Source: Alkalicoccus halolimnae (lineage in GTDB: Bacteria > Bacillota > Bacilli > Bacillales > Salisediminibacteriaceae). Taken from it: DNA of 64,000 bases. Below the pieces are notes generated by a model. That model was given only the letters and a program-made list of their open reading frames with translations. It was not told the DNA's origin and did no database searches. The stretch lies in the NCBI RefSeq assembly GCF_008014775.2, contig NZ_CP144914.1, positions 1,550,001 to 1,614,000 on the forward strand, given 5' to 3'. Of the stretch, positions 10,562-21,354 are shown piece after piece. A program made the translations under genes and the position numbers. The stretch's first letter is position 1; every line of letters starts with the position of its first letter.

Positions 10562-12638
10562 AAGAACTCTTTTGCTGGAAATTGGTTTAGAGGAAATGCC
10601 GGCAAGGTTTGTAACAAATGCAATGAATGAACTGGCGGAAAAAATCGGCAGATGGATGAAAGATCATCGTGTGGAATTTGAAGAAATTACCCGTTTTTCC
10701 ACACCACGCCGCCTTGCAGTTCAGATTACCGGTATCAATGAGCAGCAGACAGATGTGGCAGAAGAAGCAAAAGGACCTTCTGAGAAAATTGCGGTAAAAG
10801 ATAACGAATGGACTAAGGCAGCTTTAGGATTTGCCCGCGGACAGGGAGTGTCGGTCGATAAGCTGTATATTAAAGAATTAAAGGGCGAAAATTATGTTTA
10901 TGCTAAAAAGTTTGTCCAGGGCGAACCTGTAATTACGCTTCTGCCACAGTTGAAAGAAGTCATGCTGCAGCTTACTTTCCCTAAAAATATGCGATGGGGC
11001 GCTTATGATATAAAATACGTGCGTCCTGTAAAGTGGATTACTGCTCTTTTCGGCAGCGAAATCATTCCGTTTGAAGTAACGAACGTAGCTTCCGGCAGAA
11101 CGACATGGGGACACCGTTTTTTGGGGTCCTCTGCAGAGCTGCATGAAGCAGAGGAATATAAAACTACACTTCTTTCCCAGCATGTTATTGCGGACCCTGA
11201 AGAGCGTAAAATGGCGATAAAACAGCAGATAGAGGAAATTGCAGCGAATGAAAATTGGAATATACCGGTGAATGAAGGACTGCTCGAGGAAGTTAACAAT
11301 CTGGTTGAGTATCCAACTGCTCTTTACGGTTCTTTTGATGAAAGCTTTCTGGACGTGCCGGAAGAGGTCCTCGTCACCTCCATGCGTGAACACCAGCGGT
11401 ATTTCCCGGTTATGAATCAGGAGAAAAAGCTGCTCCCGTATTTTATAACTGTTCGCAACGGAGATCACCGGCATCTGGAAAACGTTCAAAAAGGAAATGA
11501 AAAAGTATTAAGAGCGCGCCTTGCGGACGCTGAATTCTTTTTTAAAGAAGACAAAAAACAGTCACTTGAAGAACGTCTGCCAAAACTGAAGACGATAGTC
11601 TACCATGAAGAACTCGGTTCCATTGCAGATAAAGTAGAGCGGATTAAAACGTTCACTGAACTTTTATCCTCAAAAACGGCAGCTTCAGAAAAAGTGAAAC
11701 AGTCGGCACTGCGCGCAGCAAAGCTTTCAAAAGCAGACCTCGTGACACATATGGTAGACGAGTTCCCGGAACTTGAAGGCAGAATGGGAGAATATTATGC
11801 TCTTCATGATGGAGAAGATAAAGAAACGTCAGAAGCAATAAGAGAACATTACCTCCCTAAGCAGGCTGGAGATACACCTCCGCAATCAGCATCAGGAAGC
11901 CTTGTCAGTGTCGCTGACAAGCTGGACACTCTTGTTACGAGCTTCGGAATTGGCAGCATACCTACGGGGTCCCAGGATCCGCATGGGCTCCGCCGGCAGA
12001 CTGCAGCCATTCTTCAGACCTATCTTGTCTCAGGCTGGAATTTTAACCTGTTTGAAGTTATTGAAGAGGCTGTTGATCATATCAGCAGTCTAGGTCTATT
12101 GAAAGAGGATAAAAAAGACGTAATGAGCAGTTTAAAAGAGTTTTTTGAACTTCGATACAAAAATCTGCTTAAAGATCGCGGGATTCGGTATGATGTGGCA
12201 GAGGCAGTGATGGAATCAGGATTTTCATACCCAGGCGAAGTTGTTGAAAAGTCCTCTTTCCTCATGAATCAGCTGTCAGAAGCCTCCTTTAAAAAAGAAG
12301 TGGAAGCTTTCAGCCGGGTGACGAATATCGCTCAGAAATTAGAAGGCCCCTTCTCCGATGTTAAAAAGGAACTCTTTGAAAAAGCAGAAGAAAAAGATAT
12401 TTATGAAGCTGTGGCCGAAGCTCGTGAAGAAACAGCAGTCCTGCTTGAAAATGAAGAGATTGAACGTGCTTATGAAACTCTGAAAAGGCTTGTCCCGTAT
12501 ATTCATAATTATTTCGATAATATTATGGTCATGTCGGATGATAAAGATATAAAAGCTAACCGACTTAACCAAATGAAACAGGCTTCAGCTTTGATTCGTT
12601 CTTTTGCAGATTTTCAAAAAATAGTTTTCCACTCATAA
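10554..12638 (+). CDS. glyS: Glycyl-tRNA synthetase beta subunit
   Basis: tRNA-binding subunit of the heterotetrameric GlyRS. Begins with the family signature [14 protein letters not shown], has a central HD-like region, and a C-terminal DALR-type anticodon-binding helical domain (about 580-694). ATG at 10554 has GAAGGAGGC upstream and overlaps glyQ by 8 bases. 694 residues is full length. Expression is expected to depend on the upstream T-box. Confidence 0.96.
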   Translation: MNKRTLLLEIGLEEMPARFVTNAMNELAEKIGRWMKDHRVEFEEITRFSTPRRLAVQITGINEQQTDVAEEAKGPSEKIAVKDNEWTKAALGFARGQGVSVDKLYIKELKGENYVYAKKFVQGEPVITLLPQLKEVMLQLTFPKNMRWGAYDIKYVRPVKWITALFGSEIIPFEVTNVASGRTTWGHRFLGSSAELHEAEEYKTTLLSQHVIADPEERKMAIKQQIEEIAANENWNIPVNEGLLEEVNNLVEYPTALYGSFDESFLDVPEEVLVTSMREHQRYFPVMNQEKKLLPYFITVRNGDHRHLENVQKGNEKVLRARLADAEFFFKEDKKQSLEERLPKLKTIVYHEELGSIADKVERIKTFTELLSSKTAASEKVKQSALRAAKLSKADLVTHMVDEFPELEGRMGEYYALHDGEDKETSEAIREHYLPKQAGDTPPQSASGSLVSVADKLDTLVTSFGIGSIPTGSQDPHGLRRQTAAILQTYLVSGWNFNLFEVIEEAVDHISSLGLLKEDKKDVMSSLKEFFELRYKNLLKDRGIRYDVAEAVMESGFSYPGEVVEKSSFLMNQLSEASFKKEVEAFSRVTNIAQKLEGPFSDVKKELFEKAEEKDIYEAVAEAREETAVLLENEEIERAYETLKRLVPYIHNYFDNIMVMSDDKDIKANRLNQMKQASALIRSFADFQKIVFHS

Positions 12639-12681
12639 AAGAACAGCACGTACCTGTGCGTACGTAAAGGCGGTGAATAAT

Positions 12682-13317
12682 GTGGAATTATCAAAAAGGC
12701 AGCAGCGAATTGTAGAAATAGTGAAGGGAAAAGGGCCAATAACCGGAGAGCAGATTGCTGATATTCTGGAACTGACTCGGGCTACACTTCGACCTGATCT
12801 CACCGTACTGACGATGTCCGGTTATTTAGATGCACGGCCAAGAGTAGGCTATTATTATACAGGGAAAACAGGAGGACAGCTTTTTCAGGAAAGAATGCTG
12901 AAAATGCGCGTAAAGGATTTTCAGTCGATCCCTGTAGTTATCCCGGAAAGTGCCTCTGTTTATGATGCAATATGCTCGATGTTTTTGGAAGATGTAGGAA
13001 CCCTCTTTGTCGTTAACGGCCGCAGTAAATTAATCGGTATTGTTTCCAGGAAGGACCTTCTCCGGGCAAGCATGGGAAAACAGGAGCTGGAAGCCCTTCC
13101 TGTCAGTATTATCATGACGCGGATGCCTAATGTGACCATGTGCGCTCCAGATGACTCTATGCTTGAAGTCGCTAATAAATTAATAAGCAAACAGATAGAT
13201 GGACTACCCGTTGTAAAAAAAGATTCAAATGGAGAATATGATGTGATAGGCAGACTGACGAAAACAAACATTACCAAAGCATTCGTCTTCATGGGGACAG
13301 AAGAACAAGCTAAATAA
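12682..13317 (+). CDS. ccpN: Transcriptional repressor CcpN (YqzB)
   Basis: CcpA-independent repressor of gluconeogenic genes in Bacillus. N-terminal winged HTH ([19 protein letters not shown]) followed by two CBS domains (about 75-205) that sense nucleotides. The near-consensus AAAGGCGGTGA at 12666-12676 fits a GTG start at 12682; the in-frame GTG at 12673 would overlap the ribosome site. 211 residues. It is followed after 17 bases by yqfL, as in B. subtilis. Confidence 0.9.
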   Translation: MELSKRQQRIVEIVKGKGPITGEQIADILELTRATLRPDLTVLTMSGYLDARPRVGYYYTGKTGGQLFQERMLKMRVKDFQSIPVVIPESASVYDAICSMFLEDVGTLFVVNGRSKLIGIVSRKDLLRASMGKQELEALPVSIIMTRMPNVTMCAPDDSMLEVANKLISKQIDGLPVVKKDSNGEYDVIGRLTKTNITKAFVFMGTEEQAK

Positions 13318-13334
13318 TGAAAGGAGCAAAATGC

Positions 13335-14165
13335 ATGTCTCAAAAGCAGGATCATGTTACAGTATATGTGTTGTCAGATTCCGTAGGAGAAACGGCGGAA
13401 TTAGTTGTCAAAGCTGCCATCAGCCAATTTGATGAGGCGAAAACGACGATCCGCAGAATTCCTTACGTTGAAGATACCGGCACTGTAGATGAAGTCATAG
13501 CCGAAGCAAAAGACAATAAAGGCATGATAGCTTTTACTGTCGTCCTTCCTGAAATACGTAACTATATTATCACCAGAGCTCGGGAAGAAGCACTGCCTAT
13601 TTATGATATTCTAAGTCCATTATTAACAATTATGGAAGACAGGCTTCAGGAACCGCCTAAAAATGAATCAGGATTAATTCACACCCTTGATGAAGATTAC
13701 TTTCGAAAAGTCGAAGCGATTGAATTCGCTGTTAAATATGATGATGGGAGAGATCCCAGGGGTATTATGAGGGCTGATGTTGTTTTAGTGGGTGTCTCCC
13801 GCACTTCGAAAACCCCGCTGTCCCAGTATCTGGCTCATAAACGACTAAAAGTAGCAAACGTCCCCCTTGTGCCCGAAGTGGAACCTCCGGAGGAACTGTT
13901 TTCTATTAGTTCAGATAGAGTTATCGGCCTGAAAATCAGTCCGGAAAAGCTGAATGGTATACGTACAGAGCGTCTTAAAGCTCTTGGTCTGAAAGCCGAA
14001 GCCAATTATGCCACTATGCAGCGGATCGAAGAAGAGCTTGTCTACTCTGAGCAGACAATGAAGCGCCTCGGGTGCAGAGTAATAGATGTGTCGGCTAAAG
14101 CTGTGGAAGAAACAGCAAATATTATTTTTCAGCTTGTGCAGAGTGAACAGGAAGAAAAAAGCTAA
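13335..14165 (+). CDS. yqfL: Bifunctional kinase/pyrophosphorylase regulatory protein (PpsR/PDRP, YqfL)
   Basis: Member of the family that phosphorylates and dephosphorylates pyruvate,phosphate dikinase or PEP synthase. Family start [19 protein letters not shown] and a central P-loop-like [15 protein letters not shown] are clear. Start chosen at ATG 13335, 8 bases after AAAGGAG; an in-frame ATG at 13317 has no ribosome site. 276 residues. In Bacillus the ccpN-yqfL pair tunes gluconeogenic flux together. Confidence 0.93.
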   Translation: MSQKQDHVTVYVLSDSVGETAELVVKAAISQFDEAKTTIRRIPYVEDTGTVDEVIAEAKDNKGMIAFTVVLPEIRNYIITRAREEALPIYDILSPLLTIMEDRLQEPPKNESGLIHTLDEDYFRKVEAIEFAVKYDDGRDPRGIMRADVVLVGVSRTSKTPLSQYLAHKRLKVANVPLVPEVEPPEELFSISSDRVIGLKISPEKLNGIRTERLKALGLKAEANYATMQRIEEELVYSEQTMKRLGCRVIDVSAKAVEETANIIFQLVQSEQEEKS

Positions 14166-14370
14166 TTTTTTAAGGAGCCTATCAGCGGGAATACTGGTAG
14201 GCTCTGCCAATGTACAGACGATTCATTTGCATCATTAGAAATTGACACTGTGCAGAAGCTTCATTTTAGATTATAATGAAATATTGTGGAGAAAAATTAT
14301 TTATATAAAATAATTATAATCAGCAGGATTTTTAATAATTAACAAGAATAATAATTATACGGAGAAAAAA

Positions 14371-14820
14371 ATGCTTACTATTTTTATTGATGCCGATGCC
14401 AGCCCGGTAGTGAACGAGGTTTTGACCTTGCGGAAGAAGCTCAATGTAAACGTAATCCTTGTTCATTCCCGCTCTCATATGAGGCGGGAAAAGATGCCTG
14501 ATGATGTAAAATCAATTATAGTTGAAGATGGTCGCGACGCTGCAGATTATGAAATCGCCGGCAGAGTGACAAAGGGTGATATTGTTATTACCGAAGACCT
14601 CGGCTTAACTGCTATAGTTCTGGCTAAACAAGCTGTGGTGATAAATTCCTTTGGCAAAAAAATTGATCAGATGCAAATGGACAGTTTACTGGAAGTCCGC
14701 CACGCTGCACAGAAAATGCGCCGCAGCGGAAAGAATACGAAAGGTCCCAAAAAAAGAAGGCAGCAGGATCAGGAGCAGTTTATAAAAGGGCTTCGGGAAG
14801 TTGTTGAGCTTCTTACATAA
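14371..14820 (+). CDS. yqxD: UPF0178/DUF188 protein YqxD (PIN-like)
   Basis: Conserved protein of unknown exact role with a PIN-domain-like nuclease fold. The family start IFIDADASPV with clustered Asp residues and the downstream TEDLGLTAIVLAK motif are intact. 149 residues. ATG 14371 follows ACGGAG. Lies directly before dnaG-sigA, the usual macromolecular synthesis operon position. Upstream, a perfect TATAAT (14272-14277) suggests a promoter, but I see no well-spaced -35. Confidence 0.9.
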   Translation: MLTIFIDADASPVVNEVLTLRKKLNVNVILVHSRSHMRREKMPDDVKSIIVEDGRDAADYEIAGRVTKGDIVITEDLGLTAIVLAKQAVVINSFGKKIDQMQMDSLLEVRHAAQKMRRSGKNTKGPKKRRQQDQEQFIKGLREVVELLT

Positions 14821-14856
14821 TGAGGATTTTTCTTTCTATAAGGTTGGTGACATAAA

Positions 14857-16653
14857 GTGAGTCAGCGTATACCGGAAGATGTTGTTGATGCTGTCCGCCG
14901 GGAGCTGGATATCGTAGACGTAATAAGTGAATATATGCAGTTAAAAAAACAAGGGCGCAATTTCACCGGATTGTGCCCCTTTCATGGGGAAAAAACTCCC
15001 TCATTCTCTGTATCCCAGGACAAACAACTTTACCATTGTTTCGGATGTGGAGCAGGAGGGAATGTGTTTTCTTTTGTTATGGAATACGAAGGATTCAGCT
15101 TTCTTGAAACTGTCCAAAAACTGGCCTCGAAGACTTCTGTCGAGATTCCGGAAATTTCAAGTCAGGAAACGGCAGTTGAAAAAGAGGAAAATACTTCATG
15201 GTATGAAGGTCATGATCTGGCTATGAAAATGTATCATCATTTGCTGGTCTCTTCTCCTGAAGGAAAACGAGCCCGCGAGTATCTCAGAAAGCGTGGATTT
15301 ACTAAGGAAATGATTGACCGCTTTCAGATTGGCTACGCCCCTGATTCCTGGTCATTTTTGACTGAATTTCTTAAAAAAAGAAATTTTAGTACAGAAGATA
15401 TGGCTGAATGTGGTCTTCTGGCCTCCCGGGAAAGCGACGGTCGTGCTTTTGACCGTTTCCGTGATCGAATAATGTTTCCCATATGGGATAAACGTGGTAA
15501 AGTGATAGCTTTTGGAGGAAGAGTTCTGGATCCTGAAGGAAAGCCAAAATATTTAAACAGTCCCGAATCGGAAGTTTTCAATAAAAGCAGACTTCTTTAT
15601 TATTTTAATGGAGCAAGACCGGCAATTAAAAGAAAAAATGAAGCCGTGCTCTTCGAAGGCTACGTAGATGTTATTTCAGCGTATCGTGCGGGTATAGAAC
15701 ATGGAGTAGGTGCTCTTGGTACGGCCCTTTCAGAAGAGCAGGCCAGGATGATTCGCCGCAACGCGGATAAAGTTATTTTGTGCTACGACGGAGACAAAGC
15801 GGGTCAGCAGGCATCCTGGAAAAATGCAGAACTGTTAATCAAAGCAGGATTGAATGTCAATATCGCAGTAATGCCCGACAATTGTGATCCTGATGATTAT
15901 ATAAAAGAATACGGTGCGGAGCGTTTTGTTCATACGGTTATCGGACAGCCGCAGACGCTGATGGAATTTAAATCTGCTTTTCTGCGCCGTGATAAAAACA
16001 TGAGTCTCGAGACGGATCAGCTCCAGTATGTAGAAGAAATGCTCGTGGAAATAAGCCGGCTTCCCAAAGCATTAGAGCGAGATCATTATCTAAAACAGCT
16101 GGAAGAGGAGTTTTCTCTGTCTTATGATGTTTTAAAGCAGGAAATGCAGGAACACGTCCAGAATAGTGTACAAGCACGGACAAAACAGCAGAATCAGCTG
16201 CAGCGTAAAGAAACTGTAAAGCAGGTAAAGCGGATGATGTCTGCTGGAGAAAAAGCGGAAAGCGACTTAATAGCTGCTATGCTGCATTCAAAAGAAGTGA
16301 CCGAAGAAATCGAACTTCGAATCGGCTCCGCTTTTCAGCATGAAACCTATCAGGCTCTTGCCGCCTTATTGTACAGTTATTATGCTGCCGGCCATGAGAG
16401 CGATCCGTCTGCCTTTCTGGAAACTGTCCACGATGCTGAACTGAAGCAGACTGCAGCCGCTCTTGCAATGAAGCAAGTTCATTTGGACTTGTCTGAGCAA
16501 GTGCTGGATGATTACGCCAGGCAGATTATGCACCGTGCGCCTGCTAAGAAACAAATACAGGAGCTTCAGCAGCTTATGAAACAAACATCCGATGTCGAAG
16601 AACTAAAAGCTTATGCATCAAAAATGCTCGAGATTAAAGCCAAAATGCAGTGA
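14857..16653 (+). CDS. dnaG: DNA primase
   Basis: Synthesises RNA primers at the replication fork. Domains in order: N-terminal CHC2 zinc finger (CPFHGEKTPSFSV ... HCFGCGAGG, about 41-68), a TOPRIM catalytic core (LFEGYVDVI and YDGDKAGQQA, about 265-320), and a C-terminal helical region that binds DnaB/DnaC helicase. The start is GTG at 14857, after AAGGTTGGTGA. 598 residues is normal. Next gene is sigA after 48 bases. Confidence 0.97.
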   Translation: MSQRIPEDVVDAVRRELDIVDVISEYMQLKKQGRNFTGLCPFHGEKTPSFSVSQDKQLYHCFGCGAGGNVFSFVMEYEGFSFLETVQKLASKTSVEIPEISSQETAVEKEENTSWYEGHDLAMKMYHHLLVSSPEGKRAREYLRKRGFTKEMIDRFQIGYAPDSWSFLTEFLKKRNFSTEDMAECGLLASRESDGRAFDRFRDRIMFPIWDKRGKVIAFGGRVLDPEGKPKYLNSPESEVFNKSRLLYYFNGARPAIKRKNEAVLFEGYVDVISAYRAGIEHGVGALGTALSEEQARMIRRNADKVILCYDGDKAGQQASWKNAELLIKAGLNVNIAVMPDNCDPDDYIKEYGAERFVHTVIGQPQTLMEFKSAFLRRDKNMSLETDQLQYVEEMLVEISRLPKALERDHYLKQLEEEFSLSYDVLKQEMQEHVQNSVQARTKQQNQLQRKETVKQVKRMMSAGEKAESDLIAAMLHSKEVTEEIELRIGSAFQHETYQALAALLYSYYAAGHESDPSAFLETVHDAELKQTAAALAMKQVHLDLSEQVLDDYARQIMHRAPAKKQIQELQQLMKQTSDVEELKAYASKMLEIKAKMQ

Positions 16654-16701
16654 AGATGGCATCGGCATAAAGCTCGTCGATTATGAGGAAGGAGGGATCG
16701 C

Positions 16702-17817
16702 ATGGCAGAGAAACCAATCCGCCCGCTGGCGGAAGGTGATTTAACCATCGATCAGGTAAAAGAACAATTATTAGAATCCGGGAAAAAAAGAGGTTCTTTG
16801 ACATACGCTGAAATTACGGAGCGCTTAGGAGCTTTTGATCAGGATTCCGAACAAATGGATGAATTTTTCGAATACCTTGGTGAGCAGGGTGTTGAAATCA
16901 TCAATGAAAGTGAAGCTGTACCGAGTATGCAGCAGGTGGAAAAAGAAGCAGAATTTGACTTAAATGATTTAAGCGTACCTCCGGGAATTAAAATTAATGA
17001 TCCCGTTCGTATGTATTTAAAAGAAATCGGCAGAGTTCCCCTCCTGTCTGCTAAAGAGGAAATAGATCTTGCCAAACGTATTGAGGACGGCGATGAAGAA
17101 GCGAAAAGACGTCTTGCTGAAGCTAACCTTCGTCTCGTAGTCAGTATTGCTAAAAGGTACGTAGGCCGGGGAATGCTCTTTCTTGACCTGATTCAGGAAG
17201 GGAACATGGGACTTATTAAAGCAGTTGAAAAATTTGATTACAATAAAGGTTATAAATTCAGTACGTATGCGACATGGTGGATACGTCAGGCTATTACACG
17301 CGCCATTGCCGATCAGGCAAGGACGATTCGTATTCCGGTGCACATGGTGGAAACGATTAACAAACTAATCCGTGTTCAAAGGCAGCTGCTCCAGGATTTA
17401 GGACGGGAGCCTACCCCGGAAGAAGTTTCGAAGGAAATGGATCTGACCCCGGATAAGGTTCGAGAAATTCTGAAAATTGCTCAGGAGCCTGTATCATTGG
17501 AAACACCGATTGGAGAAGAAGATGACTCTCATCTTGGTGATTTCATCGAAGATCAGGAAGCTCTCGCGCCATCCGATGCAGCAGCTTATGAATTATTGAA
17601 AGAACAACTGGAGGATGTACTGGATACTCTTACAGACAGGGAAGAAAATGTACTTCGTTTAAGATTCGGTCTCGACGATGGAAGAACGAGAACGTTAGAA
17701 GAAGTAGGAAAAGTTTTTGGGGTAACCCGTGAACGCATTCGTCAGATTGAAGCAAAAGCTCTTCGAAAGCTGAGACATCCGAGCCGCAGCAAACGATTGA
17801 AAGACTTTCTTGAATAG
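16702..17817 (+). CDS. sigA: RNA polymerase primary sigma factor SigA (RpoD)
   Basis: Housekeeping sigma factor. Region 1.1 (about 10-80), region 1.2 ([16 protein letters not shown]), region 2 ([16 protein letters not shown], with the -10 recognition helix in [15 protein letters not shown]), region 3 and region 4 with the -35 recognition HTH ([20 protein letters not shown]) are all intact. 371 residues. ATG 16702 follows GGAAGGAGGG. Ends at a strong terminator. Confidence 0.98.
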   Translation: MAEKPIRPLAEGDLTIDQVKEQLLESGKKRGSLTYAEITERLGAFDQDSEQMDEFFEYLGEQGVEIINESEAVPSMQQVEKEAEFDLNDLSVPPGIKINDPVRMYLKEIGRVPLLSAKEEIDLAKRIEDGDEEAKRRLAEANLRLVVSIAKRYVGRGMLFLDLIQEGNMGLIKAVEKFDYNKGYKFSTYATWWIRQAITRAIADQARTIRIPVHMVETINKLIRVQRQLLQDLGREPTPEEVSKEMDLTPDKVREILKIAQEPVSLETPIGEEDDSHLGDFIEDQEALAPSDAAAYELLKEQLEDVLDTLTDREENVLRLRFGLDDGRTRTLEEVGKVFGVTRERIRQIEAKALRKLRHPSRSKRLKDFLE

Positions 17818-17826
17818 TTAATTCTT

Positions 17827-17856
17827 CTGGCCGTTCATCAGCGGCCAGATTTTTTA
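17827..17856 (+). terminator. Intrinsic terminator after sigA
   Basis: CTGGCCG (17827-17833) pairs with CGGCCAG (17842-17848), followed by ATTTTTT. A second weaker hairpin (CAGGCAG/CTGCCTG, 17913-17934) lies further on before the next gene. Confidence 0.9.
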
Positions 17857-18076
17857 CATATGTTTTACTGGTTGCTTTGAGGCAGATTGATTGAGGTATT
17901 AAGCAGAAGAGACAGGCAGCTTTTTTTCTGCCTGCTTGGGAAAATGAATTTGTGGGGTGATCCACTTTCATTCTTTTTCTGGAAAAGTTTTTACCCTTTG
18001 GCTGGAGATCCATAAGTAATCTAATGAGATACTACAGCAGAGATTTTTTATCCGCCGGTAAAGGAGGCTGAAAGAA

Positions 18077-18796
18077 TTGGATATTATTGGACACCGTGGA
18101 TTTAAGAGAAGGTACCCGGAAAATACGATGGCATCTTTTAAAGCTGCAGCTGATTATCCCATTCAGGGTATAGAGTGCGATGTACAATGGACCAAAGATC
18201 ATGTACCGGTTATCATCCACGACCCGACACTGGAGAGGACTACAAATGGAAGTGGTTCTGTCGCAGAACATAGTTGGAGCGATCTTCAGAAATTAGATGC
18301 AGGGAGTTATTTCGATTCTCGTTATTCCTCTGAAAAGATCCCAAGCCTGAAACATTTAGTCCACTGGATTTCCAAGACAGATCTAACTTTTCATCTGGAA
18401 CTTAAAGAACAAATGAATATAAGCGATGCTGCATTTATCGAGAGCTGTATCGAAGTATTAAAAGAAGGTTCGATGGTGGAAAGAACTGTTATTTCGACGT
18501 TTTATCACCGGTACATTCGGGAGGTGAAACGGCAGTCCCCAAAAATAGAAACGGCTTTATTAACAAAAACTCCTTTCAGAAGAGGAAAAAATTACGCTGA
18601 AAAAGTAGCGGCCGACAGTATTCATATTCGTCATAGTGTACAGTCTTCTTTATATTACAAACCCTGGAAAAAGCAGCGTATAAAAGTACGTGCGTACAAT
18701 GTCAAAAACGCTCAGGCATTCTTACGCTGCAGAAATGCAGGGGTGAATGGAGTGATTACAGATGATCCCGCACTTATGACAGAATTAAATATATGA
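18077..18796 (+). CDS. Glycerophosphodiester phosphodiesterase family protein
   Basis: Hydrolyses glycerophosphodiesters to sn-glycerol 3-phosphate and an alcohol. GDPD signatures: GHRGFKRRYPENTMASF at residues 5-21 and ECDVQWTKDHVPVIIHDPTL at about 34-53, which supply the catalytic His and metal-binding Glu/Asp residues. 239 residues, no signal peptide, so cytoplasmic (UgpQ-like). Starts at TTG 18077, 9 bases after AAGGAGG. Not normally found between sigA and cccA in B. subtilis, so a lineage-specific insertion. Confidence 0.88.
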   Translation: MDIIGHRGFKRRYPENTMASFKAAADYPIQGIECDVQWTKDHVPVIIHDPTLERTTNGSGSVAEHSWSDLQKLDAGSYFDSRYSSEKIPSLKHLVHWISKTDLTFHLELKEQMNISDAAFIESCIEVLKEGSMVERTVISTFYHRYIREVKRQSPKIETALLTKTPFRRGKNYAEKVAADSIHIRHSVQSSLYYKPWKKQRIKVRAYNVKNAQAFLRCRNAGVNGVITDDPALMTELNI

Positions 18797-18950
18797 CCTT
18801 TTTGTGAATAGCAGATGAAAAGAGGAGGGGAAGTTATATTGAAAACACTTTCCATTCCACCCTATTTCATATACAATATAATAGAGTAATGATACAGGCA
18901 ATTTTATAGCCTTGATTAAGAACTTAGCAGAGTAAGGGAGGTACATATTT

Positions 18951-19325
18951 ATGAGGGGAGCACCTCTATTCCCGTTTGCAGCTACAGCTTTATTGGGTCT
19001 GCTGCTTGTTTTTTCACTTTCTCTTGTCGGCCTCAATATAGGCGGGGAAGAAGCAGCGAATGAGGGAAACGGAGAAGGTAATGGAGAAGAACAGGAGTTT
19101 GATGATCCAGTCGAGCTCGGACAAAGTGTATACGAAGGCCAGTGTGCATCCTGCCACGGCGGTGACCTTGAAGGCGGAGCCGGTCCGGCTCTGGATGATG
19201 GAAGCCATGGAGAAGAGGATATACTCACTGCTATAGAAGAGGGACCGGGGCAGATGCCTGAAAACCTCGTGCAGGGAGAAGAAGCTGAAGCAGTAGCACA
19301 ATTTATACTTTCTGAAAACGAATAA
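18951..19325 (+). CDS. cccA: Membrane-anchored cytochrome c550 (CccA)
   Basis: Electron carrier in the respiratory chain, held on the outer face of the membrane by an uncleaved N-terminal helix (about 8-30). A strongly acidic linker (about 32-55, rich in Glu, Gly, Asn) joins it to a small c-type haem domain. Haem motif CASCH at 65-69 and a likely axial Met103 (GQMPENL). 124 residues, as in B. subtilis, where cccA also follows sigA. The acidity fits a salt- or alkali-adapted cell. Confidence 0.92.
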   Translation: MRGAPLFPFAATALLGLLLVFSLSLVGLNIGGEEAANEGNGEGNGEEQEFDDPVELGQSVYEGQCASCHGGDLEGGAGPALDDGSHGEEDILTAIEEGPGQMPENLVQGEEAEAVAQFILSENE

Positions 19326-19336
19326 TACTAAAGCAG

Positions 19337-19375
19337 GGTGTCTTAAAGGAATTTTCTTTTAAGACACCTTCTTTG
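19337..19375 (+). terminator. Intrinsic terminator after cccA
   Basis: GGTGTCTTAAA at 19337-19347 pairs with TTTAAGACACC ending at 19368, with a TTCTTTG tail. Confidence 0.85.
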
Positions 19376-19427
19376 TTGGTAAAATGTATACAGATAACAG
19401 TAAATATTGAGAAAATAGGTGGTATGA

Positions 19428-20132
19428 GTGAATGAGCAGCATTTGTCAAAAAGACTGGAAAAAGTAGCTGAATTTGTACTTGAGGAAGGAACGGTAGCAG
19501 ATATAGGTTCAGATCATGCTTATCTTCCCGTGTATCTGGTTGGAAACGGACTCTGTGAATACGCGATTGCAGGGGAATTGAATGAAGGACCTTACGCTTC
19601 AGCTATTGAAAAAATAAGAGCGAACGATCTTCAGGGAAAAGTAGAGGCCAGGCAGGGGGATGGTCTTAATGTGTTAGACGGACGAAAAGCAGATACAGTG
19701 GTCATTGCCGGTATGGGTGGCCCGCTGATTGTCTCAATATTAAAAAAAGGTCAGAAATTTCTACCGGATGTTAAAAGATTGGTACTTCAGCCTAACGTTG
19801 CAGCCGATCAGGTAAGATACTGGTTGAAGAACAACGGCTGGTCTCTTATTGACGAAGCAATTCTAATGGAAGATGGTCATGTGTATGAAGTGCTCGTTGC
19901 AGATCGTTCCGGCGTGGATCCCTACGATTTAGTGGATATGAGGAAGCAGCTCTGGCTGGGGCCCTATTTAATGGAAGAGCGTTCCGAAGCATTTCATAAA
20001 AAATGGAAAAGAGAATACGATCAGCTGAAAAGAATCTATGGACAATTACAGCTCGCCAGGCAAAAACAGGCCCGCCACCGCGTGGAGGAGCTGGAGCAGA
20101 AAATGCGCTGGCTTGAGGAGGTTTTATCGTGA
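19428..20132 (+). CDS. trmK: tRNA (adenine(22)-N(1))-methyltransferase TrmK
   Basis: SAM-dependent enzyme that methylates N1 of A22 in bacterial tRNAs. SAM-binding motif VADIGSDHAYLPVYL at about 23-37, then VVIAGMGGPLI near residue 91 (catalytic region), and a C-terminal coiled-coil extension typical of TrmK. 234 residues. GTG start at 19428; neighbouring ATG triplets are out of frame. Coupled to yqfO by a 4-base GTGA overlap. Confidence 0.92.
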   Translation: MNEQHLSKRLEKVAEFVLEEGTVADIGSDHAYLPVYLVGNGLCEYAIAGELNEGPYASAIEKIRANDLQGKVEARQGDGLNVLDGRKADTVVIAGMGGPLIVSILKKGQKFLPDVKRLVLQPNVAADQVRYWLKNNGWSLIDEAILMEDGHVYEVLVADRSGVDPYDLVDMRKQLWLGPYLMEERSEAFHKKWKREYDQLKRIYGQLQLARQKQARHRVEELEQKMRWLEEVLS

Positions 20133-21247
20133 AACAGGCTCATGTACAGACAATTATTCAGGCTTTTGAAGAATTTTCACCTAAACATCTTGCTATGGAA
20201 GGAGATAAAATCGGTCTCCAGCTTGGGTCTCTATCCAAAAAGGCAGGTAAGGTAATGGTAACTCTAGATGTTCTGGAACCTGTCGTTGATGAGGCAGTGG
20301 AAGCGGGTGTGGATCTTATTATCGCCCACCATCCACTTCTGTTTCGTCCGATCAAATCATTAAATGTAGATACTGCTTACGGCCGTACGGTGGAAAAACT
20401 TATTAAGCATGACATTACTGTTTATGCAGCTCATACGAATCTGGACGTGGCTGAGGGGGGAGTCAATGATTTGATGTGTGAAGCACTTGGTATTGAAGAT
20501 ACGGAAGTTCTCGTTCCTACCAGTGAGGACGGTCTAAAAAAGCTGGTCGCTTTTGTCCCGGAGAAATATGCGGATCGAGTAAGAGAGGCCGTGGGCGACG
20601 CAGGAGCCGGTCACATAGGAAATTACAGTCATTGTGCATTTACAGTAACAGGCAGAGGAGCGTTCAAGCCGGAGCAGGGAGCGGTGCCTTTCTTAGGGGA
20701 AGAAGGCAAACTGGAACGACCGGCAGAGGAACGGATAGAAACAGTTTTTTTTGCTTCAGAGGAGAAAAAAATCGTGCGCGCCTTAACGGAGGCTCATCCA
20801 TATGAAGAGGTTGCCTACGATATTTATGATATGGCGGTTCCCGGCAGACAGCAGGGACTAGGAAGAATAGGAAAAATTAAAGAAGAAATAACACTGGATG
20901 AATTCGCTGCTCATGTAAAAATAGCTTTTGGAGTGAATGGACTCAGAGTGGTAGGAGACGGAAAAAAGATTGTTAAAAAAGCAGCTGTACTCGGAGGAGA
21001 TGGAAATAAATACGCAATGACAGCCCTTAATAAAGGCGCAGATGTGTACATTACCGGGGATTTATATTTTCACGTAGCTCATGACGCCTGGATGGAAGGA
21101 TTAACTATGATAGATCCTGGTCATCATGTGGAACAAATTATGAAAAAAGCAGTAGCCGGGCGATTGAGTGAGCAAATGGTGAAGAACCGCTGGGATACAG
21201 AAATAATGATTTCAACTGTACAGACAGACCCCTTTAGATTTATGTAA
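20129..21247 (+). CDS. yqfO: NIF3 family metal-binding protein YqfO (GTP cyclohydrolase I type 2 homologue)
   Basis: Conserved NIF3/DUF34 protein of uncertain biochemical role. Two metal-binding halves (IIAHHPLLF at about 70-78 with HTNLDVAEGG, and GDLYFHVAHDA plus PGHHVEQ near 310-335) flank an inserted PII/CutA-like domain (about 130-235), the long form typical of Bacilli at 372 residues. Start GTG at 20129 overlaps the trmK stop; GAGGAGG lies upstream. Confidence 0.92.
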   Translation: MKQAHVQTIIQAFEEFSPKHLAMEGDKIGLQLGSLSKKAGKVMVTLDVLEPVVDEAVEAGVDLIIAHHPLLFRPIKSLNVDTAYGRTVEKLIKHDITVYAAHTNLDVAEGGVNDLMCEALGIEDTEVLVPTSEDGLKKLVAFVPEKYADRVREAVGDAGAGHIGNYSHCAFTVTGRGAFKPEQGAVPFLGEEGKLERPAEERIETVFFASEEKKIVRALTEAHPYEEVAYDIYDMAVPGRQQGLGRIGKIKEEITLDEFAAHVKIAFGVNGLRVVGDGKKIVKKAAVLGGDGNKYAMTALNKGADVYITGDLYFHVAHDAWMEGLTMIDPGHHVEQIMKKAVAGRLSEQMVKNRWDTEIMISTVQTDPFRFM

Positions 21248-21299
21248 GTAATGAACGGTCCGGGCCGCAGTTAGCGGACGCTTAAAGCAGCATCCAAAA

Positions 21300-21340
21300 T
21301 AAAAACCGGTTTGGCAGCTTACGCTTCCAAACCGGTTTTT
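21300..21340. terminator. Bidirectional terminator between yqfO and ispH
   Basis: A perfect 14-bp inverted repeat (AAAAACCGGTTTGG / CCAAACCGGTTTTT) with A- and T-runs on the two sides, placed between convergent genes. Confidence 0.92.
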
Positions 21341-21354
21341 ATGAGTACAGCCAA

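Noticed and set aside
14242-14277. TTGACA with TATAAT upstream of yqxD read as a SigA promoter
   Set aside because: The two hexamers are 24 bases apart, too far for one promoter; only the -10 remains suggestive.
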